DNA from: Firmicutes bacterium UBA4874
Lineage (GTDB): Bacteria; Bacillota; Clostridia; Caldicoprobacterales; DTU083
Direction: 5' to 3'
DNA length: 26,216 bases
Assembly (NCBI GenBank): GCA_002399435.1
Contig: DHDO01000011.1
Coordinates: 1 to 26,216 of the forward strand
Translations under genes and position numbers: made by a program
The notes under the pieces: model-generated
Seen by the model: only the letters and a program-made list of their open reading frames with translations
Databases searched by the model: none
Told to the model about the DNA's origin: nothing
In this document: positions 8,353 to 16,648 of the stretch, piece by piece
Layout of the letters: each line of letters starts with the position of its first letter
Numbering within the stretch: the first letter of the stretch is position 1

Positions 8353-8390
8353 AAAAAGAAAGCTTTCCATTTTTATATGGAAAGCCTTTC
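8353..8390 (-). terminator. Intrinsic terminator of the Gld-like ABC/DUF4340 operon
   Basis: The stem pairs CTTTCCAT with ATGGAAAG (8 bp, six-base loop), extended by GAAAG/CTTTC after a one-base bulge. On the minus strand TTTTT follows immediately. It lies about 87 bases past the DUF4340 stop. The other strand also shows ATTTTT, so the hairpin could work in both directions. Confidence 0.75.
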
Positions 8391-8476
8391 ATTTTTCCTG
8401 CTATATTGAAGAAATCACGGATCGGGTTCTATCTTTTACTCTGATGAAGCTTTTTGCCGTTTCAGCCTGTTATCCG

Positions 8477-10033
8477 TCAGTCCTTATCCTTTGTTTTCCC
8501 CGCCATCAGGTTCGCCAGATCATTCATGACCCAGTCCAGCCTCTTGCGGGTGATCAGGAATTCGGACTCCATGTCGCCGTCCTGTACCACGGAGTAATAA
8601 TTATCGTCATAGGGAATAAACGCAACATTCCGCTCCGGCCGGGAACCTTTGTTCAAATAATAGGTAATTTTGAAATCCGGCTGGCCCTGCGCCGTATGAT
8701 CCTTCTCCGCATCCACCACAATTCCGATCAGACTCTGGTAAAAGTCCTTGAAGGGATCCTCTTCCTTTTTCTTGCCGTCCAGGAAGTATGTCGTGACCAC
8801 CTCGTCCTCCTTGTCTTTCTCCTTTGCCTTTTCCGTCCTGCGGGTCATACTCAGGGTATGGGTTTCCCCTTTGCCTTCCAGAACCACCTTGTCCACATCT
8901 TCGATGTTTACAATGAGCGCAAATTTATCTGCGATCTCCATGGGCTTGATATTCATAAAATCCGTCAAGGATTTTTCCATGGTATAGACCGAATCGGAAT
9001 CCGCCGTCTTGAAATAGATGGTTTCCTCATCCGGACTGTTTCCAAAGAGCAGATCCAGCGTGTTGGTTTCATCCTTCAGGATAAAATGCCGTTTGGGATG
9101 ATCCAGACCATATTTTGCAGGATCAGCGGGCTGATCGTCCACAAAATCCTTGATTGCCAGACTGGATACTCCCTCCAGCTTGGGATCCAGCTTGGAGGAA
9201 TCAATGTTTCTGGGCTGTTTATAGGGCTTTACCAGCTGGAACGCACCCAGACCGTACTGGGCTTCTTCCTTGGACTGATCGGATTTTTTGATTTCGATCT
9301 CCTTCTGCCCTTCTCCGGACAGATACAGATAGCTCATGGACGCCAGATCAATATGGGGAAGGGATCTGTCGCGGTAATCCGCAAGGGAATCACCCAGTTT
9401 CTCCCCGTTGCTGCTGTAAACCGTAAATACCCTGGGGTCGCCTTCCTTCATCAGGTAATGCGTATTGCCTTCGGCGGTCTTGTCTCCCAGATACAGCACA
9501 ATCTTCTTTCCGTCGTCCAGCAGCGCCGTACCGGTGGCTGCCGGCTTATCCAGCCCATAGATGGAAAGATTCTTTGGATTCTTTTCCACCAGATCGTCCG
9601 CCACCAGGGAGGAAAATACCCGGGCCAGATCTTCTACCTTGGACTGATCCAATTTAACCGGAATATAGGTGGTATTCTTCCATACCGTCTCCGTCTTCGG
9701 CTTCTTGTCTTTCTCCTTTTGATCCTTCGTGGCCTTTGTGTCCTTCCCTTTTCCGGACTTGTCCGTATCCGCGGTCTTTTCCTTCGTTTCCTTCACGGTC
9801 CGGACTTCCTTTTCAAAGGTCAGTTCTTTTTCCTTACTGTTCTGCAGTGTGATTTTCGATATTTTATCCTTGTCCACACTGGAGATTTCAATGGAGGACT
9901 TCGTTTCCTTCGCCGGGTTGTCGTCTTTTGCCGGGTTGTTGTCTTTTACCGGCTTCTTGCTCAGGTAAAAATACACACCGCCCAGAACGGCCAGCACAAC
10001 AATCAGAAGAATCAGATTGCGCTTCCTCTTCAT
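8477..10033 (-). CDS. DUF4340 domain-containing membrane-anchored protein
   Basis: A 518-residue protein with one N-terminal span (about residues 5-24) after MKRKR, so most of it is predicted outside the membrane. A Lys/Asn/Asp/Pro-rich linker with a KDNNPA/KDDNPA repeat follows. The rest matches the repeated beta-rich DUF4340 architecture (segments such as YGLDKPAATGTALLD and YGLDHPKRHFILKD), a family found downstream of GldG-like genes. A very charged Lys/Glu/Asp/Thr insert near residues 75-115 interrupts the first unit. The open frame begins seven codons earlier, but AGGAGG lies eight bases before the ATG used here. That ATG overlaps the TGA of the GldG-like gene (ATGA), implying translational coupling. 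It is the last gene of the operon. Its role is unknown; it may be an extracytoplasmic partner of the transporter. Confidence 0.88.
   Translation of the reverse strand: MKRKRNLILLIVVLAVLGGVYFYLSKKPVKDNNPAKDDNPAKETKSSIEISSVDKDKISKITLQNSKEKELTFEKEVRTVKETKEKTADTDKSGKGKDTKATKDQKEKDKKPKTETVWKNTTYIPVKLDQSKVEDLARVFSSLVADDLVEKNPKNLSIYGLDKPAATGTALLDDGKKIVLYLGDKTAEGNTHYLMKEGDPRVFTVYSSNGEKLGDSLADYRDRSLPHIDLASMSYLYLSGEGQKEIEIKKSDQSKEEAQYGLGAFQLVKPYKQPRNIDSSKLDPKLEGVSSLAIKDFVDDQPADPAKYGLDHPKRHFILKDETNTLDLLFGNSPDEETIYFKTADSDSVYTMEKSLTDFMNIKPMEIADKFALIVNIEDVDKVVLEGKGETHTLSMTRRTEKAKEKDKEDEVVTTYFLDGKKKEEDPFKDFYQSLIGIVVDAEKDHTAQGQPDFKITYYLNKGSRPERNVAFIPYDDNYYSVVQDGDMESEFLITRKRLDWVMNDLANLMAGKTKDKD
9912..9947. 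repeat. Tandem 18-bp repeat in the DUF4340 gene
   Basis: Two head-to-tail 18-base copies differ at one base (plus strand unit GCCGGGTTGTCGTCTTTT). They encode the KDNNPA/KDDNPA repeat in the linker just after the membrane anchor, a length-variable spacer rather than a folded domain. Confidence 0.8.
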
Positions 10034-11463
10034 AGGTGTCTCCTCCTCAGCCATACCACCAACCCTGTGATCAAAACGATGGCCGGAATCAGGATCAATG
10101 CAAGGGCACCATAGATCCGGACCTGCATTTCCGTAATGTTCAGGGGCTGGACTGTCAGGCTCTTGGGCCGTATCGTAATGGAATCCTCCCGTTCAAAGAT
10201 CCAGTTCAGACTGTTCATGAACAGGTTGGAACCCCCTTCAAAGCCGGTTCCCAGAAAACCGGAGTTTCCGATTACCACCATTCTCGTGGTGTAGGTCTCA
10301 TTGGCTGCCAGGTTATAGACCTGATCCTCAACAGCCACGGCCAGATCAAACGGACCCGGCACATCACCTGCCTGCCGCTCCGCAGAGGATTCCTTGCTGT
10401 CCGCCTTTCTGCCGAACGACTTGTCCGAAGTGGTTAAAAGCGGCTGAACCTTCAGGGTATTCCGCTTGTCGTCCAGAGTACGGATGGCCTGCCCTCCCGG
10501 AATGAGCAGCGGCAGCTTGCCGGTCTTGATGGGATTCACAATGTCATGATCCGCGAAGTCCGGTATCAGATACAAGGGGTTGCCGCCGGCGTATTTTCCC
10601 TGTTCCCCTTCCAATACCAGGGTATTGGACAGCTCAATGCCATAATTCTGAAACACCGCCTGGAAATTGGGCAGGTCTTCCAGCAGTACATCCATCATGA
10701 ACAAGGCCCTTCCCTGATTCTCCAGATATTTCTTCAGATCCCCCGCTTCTTCTTTTGAAAGGTCCTTCTGCGGAGAATTGACAATGAGGAGATCCGCATC
10801 GTCCGGTACCCCCTTTTGTCCCAATAAGTTCAGTTCCTTCACATCAAAGTTTTCCAGCTCCATCTGCTTTCTGGCATTGGAATCCAGAGGGGTCTCACTG
10901 TGACCTTCCAGCACATAGGCAACCGGCATCTCTGAGCCGCCGACAAACAGGATTGCGGAAGTCAGCCTCTGCTCCACTGCCAGGGACTCGGGCTGCGATC
11001 CGCCGGATTGGCTCTGCGTATAATTGACCATATCATATTGATCGATGACGCGGTACACTTTGCCTTTCTCCACAACAAGGCTTCCAGATGCGAGGGACTC
11101 CCCTTCCTTTGTATACTTTTTCGCAGTCAGGGGATCCCGGACAGGGTCAATAGTAGCGGTATGAATATGCTTTGACTTTCTCGCATACCTTTGCACAATT
11201 TCCTTTACCACGGGACTGACCGAGCCCTGTTCCCCAACATAATAAATGGTGACATCGTCCTTCAGATCCTTCAGCACGTCTTCGGTCTGCTCCGACAGGG
11301 TGTACAGCTGGTTCTGCGTCAAATCAACACGCAGCGGAATCCTGTCCGCAACCAGGTTGACGACAATCATCGCCGCTATGACGATCACCGTTATCAGCGT
11401 GGCATAGCCGCCGTATTTGAACTTCTTGCTTTTGAAAGATTGTAAGATGTTTCCTTTTTTCAT
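10030..11463 (-). CDS. GldG-like ABC transporter auxiliary protein
   Basis: A 477-residue protein of the GldG / ABC-type uncharacterised transport family. It has an N-terminal span near residues 18-39, then the family hallmark DLTQNQLYTLSEQT near 48-61, a long extracytoplasmic region, and a second span close to the C-terminus (about 450-472) followed by a basic tail. In Bacteroidetes, GldG acts with GldF and GldA in gliding motility and secretion. In Firmicutes the same cassette exists without a known substrate, so no gliding role should be inferred. GGGGGAG lies upstream of the ATG. It starts 12 bases after the permease stop and overlaps the DUF4340 gene by four bases. Confidence 0.9.
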   Translation of the reverse strand: MKKGNILQSFKSKKFKYGGYATLITVIVIAAMIVVNLVADRIPLRVDLTQNQLYTLSEQTEDVLKDLKDDVTIYYVGEQGSVSPVVKEIVQRYARKSKHIHTATIDPVRDPLTAKKYTKEGESLASGSLVVEKGKVYRVIDQYDMVNYTQSQSGGSQPESLAVEQRLTSAILFVGGSEMPVAYVLEGHSETPLDSNARKQMELENFDVKELNLLGQKGVPDDADLLIVNSPQKDLSKEEAGDLKKYLENQGRALFMMDVLLEDLPNFQAVFQNYGIELSNTLVLEGEQGKYAGGNPLYLIPDFADHDIVNPIKTGKLPLLIPGGQAIRTLDDKRNTLKVQPLLTTSDKSFGRKADSKESSAERQAGDVPGPFDLAVAVEDQVYNLAANETYTTRMVVIGNSGFLGTGFEGGSNLFMNSLNWIFEREDSITIRPKSLTVQPLNITEMQVRIYGALALILIPAIVLITGLVVWLRRRHL

Positions 11464-11475
11464 CCCTGCTCCCCC

Positions 11476-12339
11476 TTAGCTCCACCTCTTCTTTTCCAGC
11501 ATCCGCACCGTAAGGAAAAGAAAAATGCCGGAAAAGGAGATATAGTATATGATCGGGCTGAGGTTCAGAACACCCATGGAAAAGTCGTCATACCGACTGA
11601 GCAGTGAGAACCAATTCAGCACCTTCGCAATAAGTCCGTCAAAAGCAGCCGGCTTCATCCGATAGCCAACAAACACGCCAATCAGCCCGGCTGCCATAAT
11701 CCCGCCGCTGACAATCCAATTCTTTGCCGCCATATAGAAAATAAAAGCTACCGCCGCAATCAGAATACACGCAAAAATAATACCGGAAGTACGGTCTGTG
11801 GGCAGCCCCTTGGCAATCGTATCAATGAACCAGATAAGAAGAAGTGCGGTAAAGGTGACTACAGCAGCAATAACCTGATTGTCCGTAATGGAGGATATGA
11901 ACAATCCCACTGCGATCAGGGAGCAGCCAAGCAGGAAAAATCCGACATACCCGCCAATCACCTCGGGCCAGTTCACGGAACCCATGGTACTCAGGATCGC
12001 CGGATAAATCAGTGTAATGATCAGCGTCAGAAACAATACGCTTACCGCTCCCAGATATTTGCCGAGAACAATCCTGGAAAGGCTGATGGGACTGGTCAGC
12101 AGCAGCTGATCCGTTTTCTGCCGGGCTTCCTCTGCCAGAAGACGCATGGTCAGAATCGGAACAATCAGCATGAATACAAATGTGATATTGGAAAGCACTC
12201 CGTTATACTGGGGACTCATGCCCAGCAAATTGTTCAGAACGAAGAACAGGCCGACAAAAAACAGCAGGCATGCCATAAAGATATAGCCCGTCATGGATTT
12301 AAAATAAGTTAGAAATTCTTTTTTTATAATTGCCAGCAT
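11476..12339 (-). CDS. ABC-2-type permease (GldF-like)
   Basis: A 287-residue permease with six predicted membrane spans (about residues 17-40, 50-65, 98-120, 130-153, 158-178 and 255-275, plus a hydrophobic stretch around 185-225). The cytoplasmic N-terminal helix MLAIIKKEFLTYFKS and the RLLAEEARQKTDQLLLTSP loop after the second span are typical of the ABC-2 / GldF family. It forms the membrane channel for the ATPase encoded directly upstream, whose stop codon abuts its ATG (TAAATG). Its ribosome binding site (AAGGGGGTG) lies within the end of the ATPase gene. Substrate unknown. Confidence 0.93.
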   Translation of the reverse strand: MLAIIKKEFLTYFKSMTGYIFMACLLFFVGLFFVLNNLLGMSPQYNGVLSNITFVFMLIVPILTMRLLAEEARQKTDQLLLTSPISLSRIVLGKYLGAVSVLFLTLIITLIYPAILSTMGSVNWPEVIGGYVGFFLLGCSLIAVGLFISSITDNQVIAAVVTFTALLLIWFIDTIAKGLPTDRTSGIIFACILIAAVAFIFYMAAKNWIVSGGIMAAGLIGVFVGYRMKPAAFDGLIAKVLNWFSLLSRYDDFSMGVLNLSPIIYYISFSGIFLFLTVRMLEKKRWS

Positions 12340-13302
12340 TTACCGCACCCCCTTGTCGGAAACCGCATCATCCTGCGTGGTTACCCGCATGAAGATATCT
12401 TCCAGAGTCATGCCTACGGCTTTCATCATCAGGATAGGATAGGATGCCCTGCTGAATGCATGAAACAGGGGTCTCCGGATATCCACATTATCCTCCGCCT
12501 GTACAATGATATCCACGGTGTCCGGCTCCATGGATCCCTGGGACTCCACAGACCGGATCCCCTGCAGCTCCCCGACCACCTTGAGGGCCTGCTTCTCCGA
12601 AGCCGCAATCCGGAGTGTAATCCGGCTGGTATCGCCAAGGCCTTTGGACAGGTTCGCCGGCGTATCACTGGCTACAATCCTGCCGTGGTCAATAATGACA
12701 ACCCGCTCACACACTTCGCTGACTTCCGGCAGAATATGCGAGCTGAGAATAATGGTATGGCTTTTCCCCAGCTTCTTGATCAGATTCCGCATTTCAATGA
12801 TCTGCTTTGGATCCAGTCCGACGGTAGGCTCGTCCAATATCAGAACATCCGGATTCCCGATCAGCGCCTGAGCCAGGCCGACACGCTGCCGATACCCCTT
12901 GGACAGGTTCCGGATGAGCCTTCCCTTCACGTCACCGATCCGGACCAAATCCATGATCCGATCCAGCCCCGCCTTTTTGTCCGATGTCTTTACTCCCTTG
13001 ATCTCGCTGACAAAATTCAGATACTCCGTCACCGTCATTTCTCCGTACAACGGAGGAAATTCAGGCAGATAGCCGATCTTTTTCTTTGCCTCCTCCGGCT
13101 GCTCCAGAATATCAATGCCGTCGATCAGGGCAGTGCCTTCCGTAGCAGAAATATAGCCGGTGAGAATGTTCATGGTCGTTGATTTGCCCGCACCGTTCGG
13201 GCCAAGAAACCCCAGTATTTCGCCGGAATCCACCGTAAAATTAATGGAATCCACAGCGACATGCTGACCAAATCGCTTGGTCAGATTTTCAACTTGGATC
13301 AA
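12340..13302 (-). CDS. ABC transporter ATP-binding protein (GldA-like, TTG start)
   Basis: A 320-residue ATPase. Walker A is GPNGAGKST (34-42), the signature is LSKGYRQR (133-140), Walker B is VLILDEPTVGLD (153-164) and the switch histidine is 189 (SSHIL). A C-terminal domain of about 100 residues follows, as in GldA/CcmA-type ATPases that work with ABC-2 permeases. The LSKGYRQR signature in place of LSGGQ is usual for this group. The open frame extends five codons further, but the chosen TTG has a GGGGGG tract six bases upstream and gives the usual N-terminus MIQVENLTKRFG. It is the first gene of a four-gene operon with permease, GldG-like and DUF4340 proteins. Confidence 0.93.
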   Translation of the reverse strand: MIQVENLTKRFGQHVAVDSINFTVDSGEILGFLGPNGAGKSTTMNILTGYISATEGTALIDGIDILEQPEEAKKKIGYLPEFPPLYGEMTVTEYLNFVSEIKGVKTSDKKAGLDRIMDLVRIGDVKGRLIRNLSKGYRQRVGLAQALIGNPDVLILDEPTVGLDPKQIIEMRNLIKKLGKSHTIILSSHILPEVSEVCERVVIIDHGRIVASDTPANLSKGLGDTSRITLRIAASEKQALKVVGELQGIRSVESQGSMEPDTVDIIVQAEDNVDIRRPLFHAFSRASYPILMMKAVGMTLEDIFMRVTTQDDAVSDKGVR

Positions 13303-13353
13303 AGTGTTCCCCCCCAATTAAAAAATTCCGGATTATTGCACAACGCATTTTTC

Positions 13354-13382
13354 ATTATATCATCCTGCGTCGGATTATATCA
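13354..13382 (-). promoter_or_regulatory. Tandem extended -10 elements upstream of the Gld-like operon
   Basis: Two identical TGATATAAT elements lie 20 bases apart (TATAAT at 13359-13354 and 13379-13374). Each is an extended -10 with a perfect hexamer, but neither has a good -35 box. The nearer one would start transcription about 45 bases before the TTG start codon. Confidence 0.5.
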
Positions 13383-13395
13383 AAAAAGTTTAAAG

Positions 13396-13411
13396 AAATT
13401 ATTAATAATTT
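13396..13411. repeat. Perfect 16-base AT palindrome at the cysS stop codon
   Basis: AAATTATTAATAATTT is fully self-complementary and overlaps the cysS TAA. It could form a weak hairpin ahead of a T-rich stretch, but it has no G or C and is not a convincing terminator. Confidence 0.4.
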
Positions 13412-14825
13412 ATGAATTAACCGAAGAGGATTCCTGGCGTTTCCACCGGACACCCTGCGGAGTATCCTCGAGCACAATCCCCTGCTCTTTCAGATCATCC
13501 CGGATCCGGTCGGCCAGGGCCCAGTTCTTATCCTCCCGGGCTTTCTGCCGCTGCCGGATCAGGTCCTCAACTTCCCCATCCAGCTTTCCCTTCTTTTTCG
13601 TCATCAGTCCCAGTATATCCGTCAGGCGGATCAGCTCCTCCCGCGCGGCACAAAGCACCGCCTTCGGCCTGTCCGGCCCGGCGTAGGTATTGATCTCCCG
13701 TATCAGATCAAAGATGACCCCGATGGCACCTGCCGTATTGATGTCGTCCTCCATGGCGTTTTCAAAGTCCGTTGTGTACTCCGGCAACTGGTTCTGAAAC
13801 TTCTGATCTTCCGCAGAGACAGGCCCCTCGGGAGCGTTCCGGATCAGATACCCCAGATTGCCATCGGCGTTGTACAGCCGTTCCAGCGCGCTCTGGGTCT
13901 GCTCCAGCAGTTCCCTGCTGAAATTGATGGGATTCCGGTAATGGGAGGACAGCATGAACAGCCGCACTACCTCCGGATCGAATTCCTCGCAGATTTCCCG
14001 TACTGTAAAGAAGTTGCCCGCCGATTTGGACATCTTCTGATGGTCAATATTGATAATTCCGTTGTGGAGCCAGTAACGCGCAAACGGCTTTCCGGTCGCT
14101 CCTTCGCTTTGGGCAATTTCATTCTCATGGTGAGGGAAAATCAGATCCTGACCGCCGGCATGAACATCAATGGTCTCTCCCAGGTATTTGATGGCCATGA
14201 CGGAGCATTCAATATGCCAGCCCGGTCTTCCGGGGCCCCAGGGACTTTCCCAGAACGGCTCTCCCGGCTTTTTGCCTTTCCATAACGCAAAATCCATGGA
14301 ATTTTTCTTTCTTTCGTTGATGTCCACCCGGGCGCCTGCCTCCAGATCCTCCAGGCTTTGTCCGGACAGTTTCCCATAGGAAGGGAACGCGGCCGTATCG
14401 TAATAAACGTCCTCACCGGCCTGATACGCCAGTCCCTTGTCCACCAGAACGCGAATAAACGCTATAATATCATCGATATGCTCCGTGGCTCTCGGATAAT
14501 AGTCCGCCCGGCGGATCCCCAGCCGGTCCGCATCCTTGAAATACTCCGCAATGTAATGCTCGCCCAGTTCCCGGACCGTGGTGTCTTCTTCCCCTGCCCT
14601 CCGGATCATCTTGTCGTCGATATCGGTAAAGTTCTGGACAAGTGTCACCCGATATCCCTTGTATTCCATATATCTCCGAAAGACATCAAACACAATGGAC
14701 GGGCGTGCATTGCCGATATGAATATAATTATAGACGGTGGGCCCGCAGGAATACATGCGCAGCTCCCCCGGATGAAGGGGGATGAATTCTTCCTTTGTCC
14801 TGGTCATCGTATTGTATAACTTCAT
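13410..14825 (-). CDS. cysS: Cysteinyl-tRNA synthetase
   Basis: A 471-residue class I synthetase that charges tRNA-Cys. The HIGH-type motif is HIGN (36-39) and the second signature is KMSKS (264-268). The zinc-binding residues expected for this enzyme are visible: Cys27 (SCGPT), Cys207 (HIECS), His232 and Glu236 (PHHENE). The length is normal. The start ATG overlaps the cysE TGA by four bases (ATGA). The best upstream site, GGAGG, is 13 bases away, so translation probably depends on coupling to cysE. The cysE-cysS pair is conserved across Firmicutes and links cysteine synthesis to its use in translation. No strong terminator follows; only a perfect AT-rich 16-base palindrome overlaps the stop codon. 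Confidence 0.98.
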   Translation of the reverse strand: MKLYNTMTRTKEEFIPLHPGELRMYSCGPTVYNYIHIGNARPSIVFDVFRRYMEYKGYRVTLVQNFTDIDDKMIRRAGEEDTTVRELGEHYIAEYFKDADRLGIRRADYYPRATEHIDDIIAFIRVLVDKGLAYQAGEDVYYDTAAFPSYGKLSGQSLEDLEAGARVDINERKKNSMDFALWKGKKPGEPFWESPWGPGRPGWHIECSVMAIKYLGETIDVHAGGQDLIFPHHENEIAQSEGATGKPFARYWLHNGIINIDHQKMSKSAGNFFTVREICEEFDPEVVRLFMLSSHYRNPINFSRELLEQTQSALERLYNADGNLGYLIRNAPEGPVSAEDQKFQNQLPEYTTDFENAMEDDINTAGAIGVIFDLIREINTYAGPDRPKAVLCAAREELIRLTDILGLMTKKKGKLDGEVEDLIRQRQKAREDKNWALADRIRDDLKEQGIVLEDTPQGVRWKRQESSSVNS

Positions 14826-15484
14826 GCCTTATGCTTTGCCTCCAATTCTTCCACTTTTTTCTCCAGATCCAACAGACGGATCGTCAGTCTCATCAATGCC
14901 TCGTTCACCGGATCGGGAAGATCCACCTGGTCCAGATCCGGACTTTGCTCTTCGTCATACACCCTTTTGTTGTCCTTTTTCACCACCCTGCCCGGTATAC
15001 CAACCACAGTGGAGTTGGGCGGCACTTCGCGCAGCACCACTGCGCCCGCCCCGATTTTGGAATTGTCCCCCACCCGGAAGGGGCCCAGCACCTTGGCTCC
15101 GGTGCTGATGACCACATTGTTGCCAATGGTGGGATGCCTCTTTCCGGTTTCCTTGCCGGTCCCGCCCAGGGTGGCGCCCTGATAAATCGTTACATTGTCG
15201 CCGATTTCCGTTGTCTCCCCGATGACCACACCCATGCCGTGGTCAATGAACAGGCCCTTGCCTATTTTTGCCGCCGGATGAATCTCAATACCGGTGGCAA
15301 ACCGATTGAGATTTGACAGAATGCGTGCCAGAAGCCTGCATTTATGACGGTACAGCCAGTGGGCAATCCGGTGCCAAAAGACAGCGTGAAGTCCCGGATA
15401 GCATAGAATCACCTCCAGGGTGCTCCGTGCCGCCGGATCCCGCTCCCTTACGGCCCGGATATCTTCCTTTATCAGTTCGAACAT
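14822..15484 (-). CDS. cysE: Serine O-acetyltransferase
   Basis: A 220-residue enzyme that acetylates L-serine with acetyl-CoA to O-acetylserine, the first step of cysteine synthesis. The N-terminal helical region is followed by the left-handed beta-helix of hexapeptide repeats (about residues 65-165), including the catalytic-site segment [12 protein letters not shown] and the acetyl-CoA-binding glycine-rich loop [13 protein letters not shown] charged helical C-terminal tail (about 180-220) looks like a coiled coil. The open frame reaches a TTG eight codons further upstream, but AGGGGG lies six bases before the second of two adjacent ATGs, which is taken as the start. It is coupled to cysS. 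The leader contains a promoter and an intrinsic terminator. Confidence 0.97.
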   Translation of the reverse strand: MFELIKEDIRAVRERDPAARSTLEVILCYPGLHAVFWHRIAHWLYRHKCRLLARILSNLNRFATGIEIHPAAKIGKGLFIDHGMGVVIGETTEIGDNVTIYQGATLGGTGKETGKRHPTIGNNVVISTGAKVLGPFRVGDNSKIGAGAVVLREVPPNSTVVGIPGRVVKKDNKRVYDEEQSPDLDQVDLPDPVNEALMRLTIRLLDLEKKVEELEAKHKA

Positions 15485-15506
15485 CATGATCCCCCTATTT
15501 TGGTGC

Positions 15507-15547
15507 AAAAAAGCCTCCCCTCTGAAAAGTCAAAGACGGAGGCTTTT
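15507..15547 (-). terminator. Intrinsic terminator/attenuator in the cysE leader
   Basis: A perfect 10-bp stem (AAAAGCCTCC with GGAGGCTTTT, 19-base loop) is followed on the minus strand by TTTTTT. It lies between a strong promoter and the cysE ribosome binding site, 23 bases before the start codon. It could attenuate cysE-cysS, or end transcripts from the DUF1002 gene, or both. Confidence 0.8.
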
Positions 15548-15574
15548 GTGATTTCCACCCAGTTTCACGCAAAT

Positions 15575-15604
15575 ATTATAGTATGGAAGCGCCTCACCTG
15601 TCAA
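15575..15604 (-). promoter_or_regulatory. Sigma-A promoter for cysE-cysS
   Basis: Perfect -35 TTGACA, 18-base spacer and perfect -10 TATAAT. The predicted start near 15568 gives a leader of about 84 bases that includes the terminator hairpin listed separately. A 12-codon GTG frame (15568 to 15530) begins at the predicted first base of the RNA. Confidence 0.7.
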
Positions 15605-15650
15605 TGACGCACACACCGGACGGGCGGCGCTCCGGGGAATGCACCGGGAA

Positions 15651-16547
15651 TCAAGCCGTTTTTCCCCTGATAACCCGGGCGAGCCATGCAAAGAAACCCT
15701 TGATGGCATCCAGGATCTGCTGTAGAATCCCCTTGTTTTCGTTGATGGTCTGTCCTACCTTATCCAGACCCTTGGAGATATTCTGCAGCTGCCCGGAAAT
15801 TTGGCCCACATTCAGATCCAAATGACTGATCTTCTCCATCAAATCCGCCAGCTGGTTCATATTCTGCTGCGTGATGTTGATGTTCAGATCCCCGGCGACG
15901 TCAATGATGATATCCCGGATCTTTTTCGGATCCGTCACTTTCTCCCGGACAATCCGTTCCTTGACACCCTTTACCAGCGATGCTGCCTTGTCCTTCCCGA
16001 TATCTTCCCCCAGCTCGCCGGTGGTCACCAGCTCTTCGTTGGCTGCCTTTTTCCCTTCCTCCGACAGCTTTTCCCCGGTCGCCTTTTCAAACGCCTTCAT
16101 AATCCCCGTCAGCGCCGCGGTACCGGACACCGAAAAGGGGGCTGCCGCTATGACATGAGCATTCTTCACCCCGGCTGTGGCCATGGCATTGGCATACATT
16201 TCCCTGGTTACCCAGTTGATGTTGTGCGTCTCCACCTGGATCCCTTTGCCTTCTCCCAGTACTTCAACATATGCCGAGGAAATGGCTCTTTTTCCTATTT
16301 TTTTATCCGATACCATTCCTTCGAGATACGACCGCTCCTCCTGATTGGTCACTTCGATGATCTCTGCTTCCTCCCGCTTTACCCCGAACAGTTTCAGGAT
16401 CTGTTCCTTTTGATCGTCGGAAAGGTTCGCACCGAGGCTGACAACCGTCTTTCCTTCGTCCCCCACCGCATCTGCCAGAGCCGTGGTTGATACAGGCAGA
16501 CAGAAAAAGGAAAAGACGATCAACAACAAAACAGCTGTTCTTTTCAT
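15651..16547 (-). CDS. DUF1002 family secreted protein (YpuA-like)
   Basis: A 298-residue protein with a clear signal peptide (MKRTAVLLLIVFSFFCLPVS, cleavage probably after TALA near residue 25). The mature part fits the DUF1002 family of exported Firmicutes proteins, with an N-terminal segment VVSLGANLSDDQKEQILKL, a middle region around YANAMATAGVKNAHVIAAAP and a helical C-terminal half. Residues 220-275 look amphipathic (QNMNQLADLMEKISHLDLNV) and may form a coiled coil. A short hydrophobic Trp-containing stretch ends the protein. The molecular function of the family is not established. The open frame begins three codons earlier, but that ATG directly abuts GGAGG; the ATG used here is nine bases from it. 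The gene sits where gltX is found in Bacillus, between ispF and cysE. Confidence 0.88.
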   Translation of the reverse strand: MKRTAVLLLIVFSFFCLPVSTTALADAVGDEGKTVVSLGANLSDDQKEQILKLFGVKREEAEIIEVTNQEERSYLEGMVSDKKIGKRAISSAYVEVLGEGKGIQVETHNINWVTREMYANAMATAGVKNAHVIAAAPFSVSGTAALTGIMKAFEKATGEKLSEEGKKAANEELVTTGELGEDIGKDKAASLVKGVKERIVREKVTDPKKIRDIIIDVAGDLNINITQQNMNQLADLMEKISHLDLNVGQISGQLQNISKGLDKVGQTINENKGILQQILDAIKGFFAWLARVIRGKTA

Positions 16548-16648
16548 GATTGGCATCCTCCTGTCATTTTGCGGTATTCTCTTGTCATTCCTTCATTTTC
16601 TGCAAACATTCTCCCAAAAAGTGGCTTTCGATTTCCAAATCTACCATA

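Noticed and set aside
8444..10114. 556-codon plus-strand frame opposite the DUF4340 gene
   Set aside because: It is a long antisense frame produced by codon bias of the real gene on the other strand. The translated protein lacks family features and has no ribosome binding site.
15484..15650. Cys T-box riboswitch upstream of cysE
   Set aside because: Only GGGTGGAA resembles the T-box core; the ACCGCG part, a specifier stem and adequate leader length are missing.
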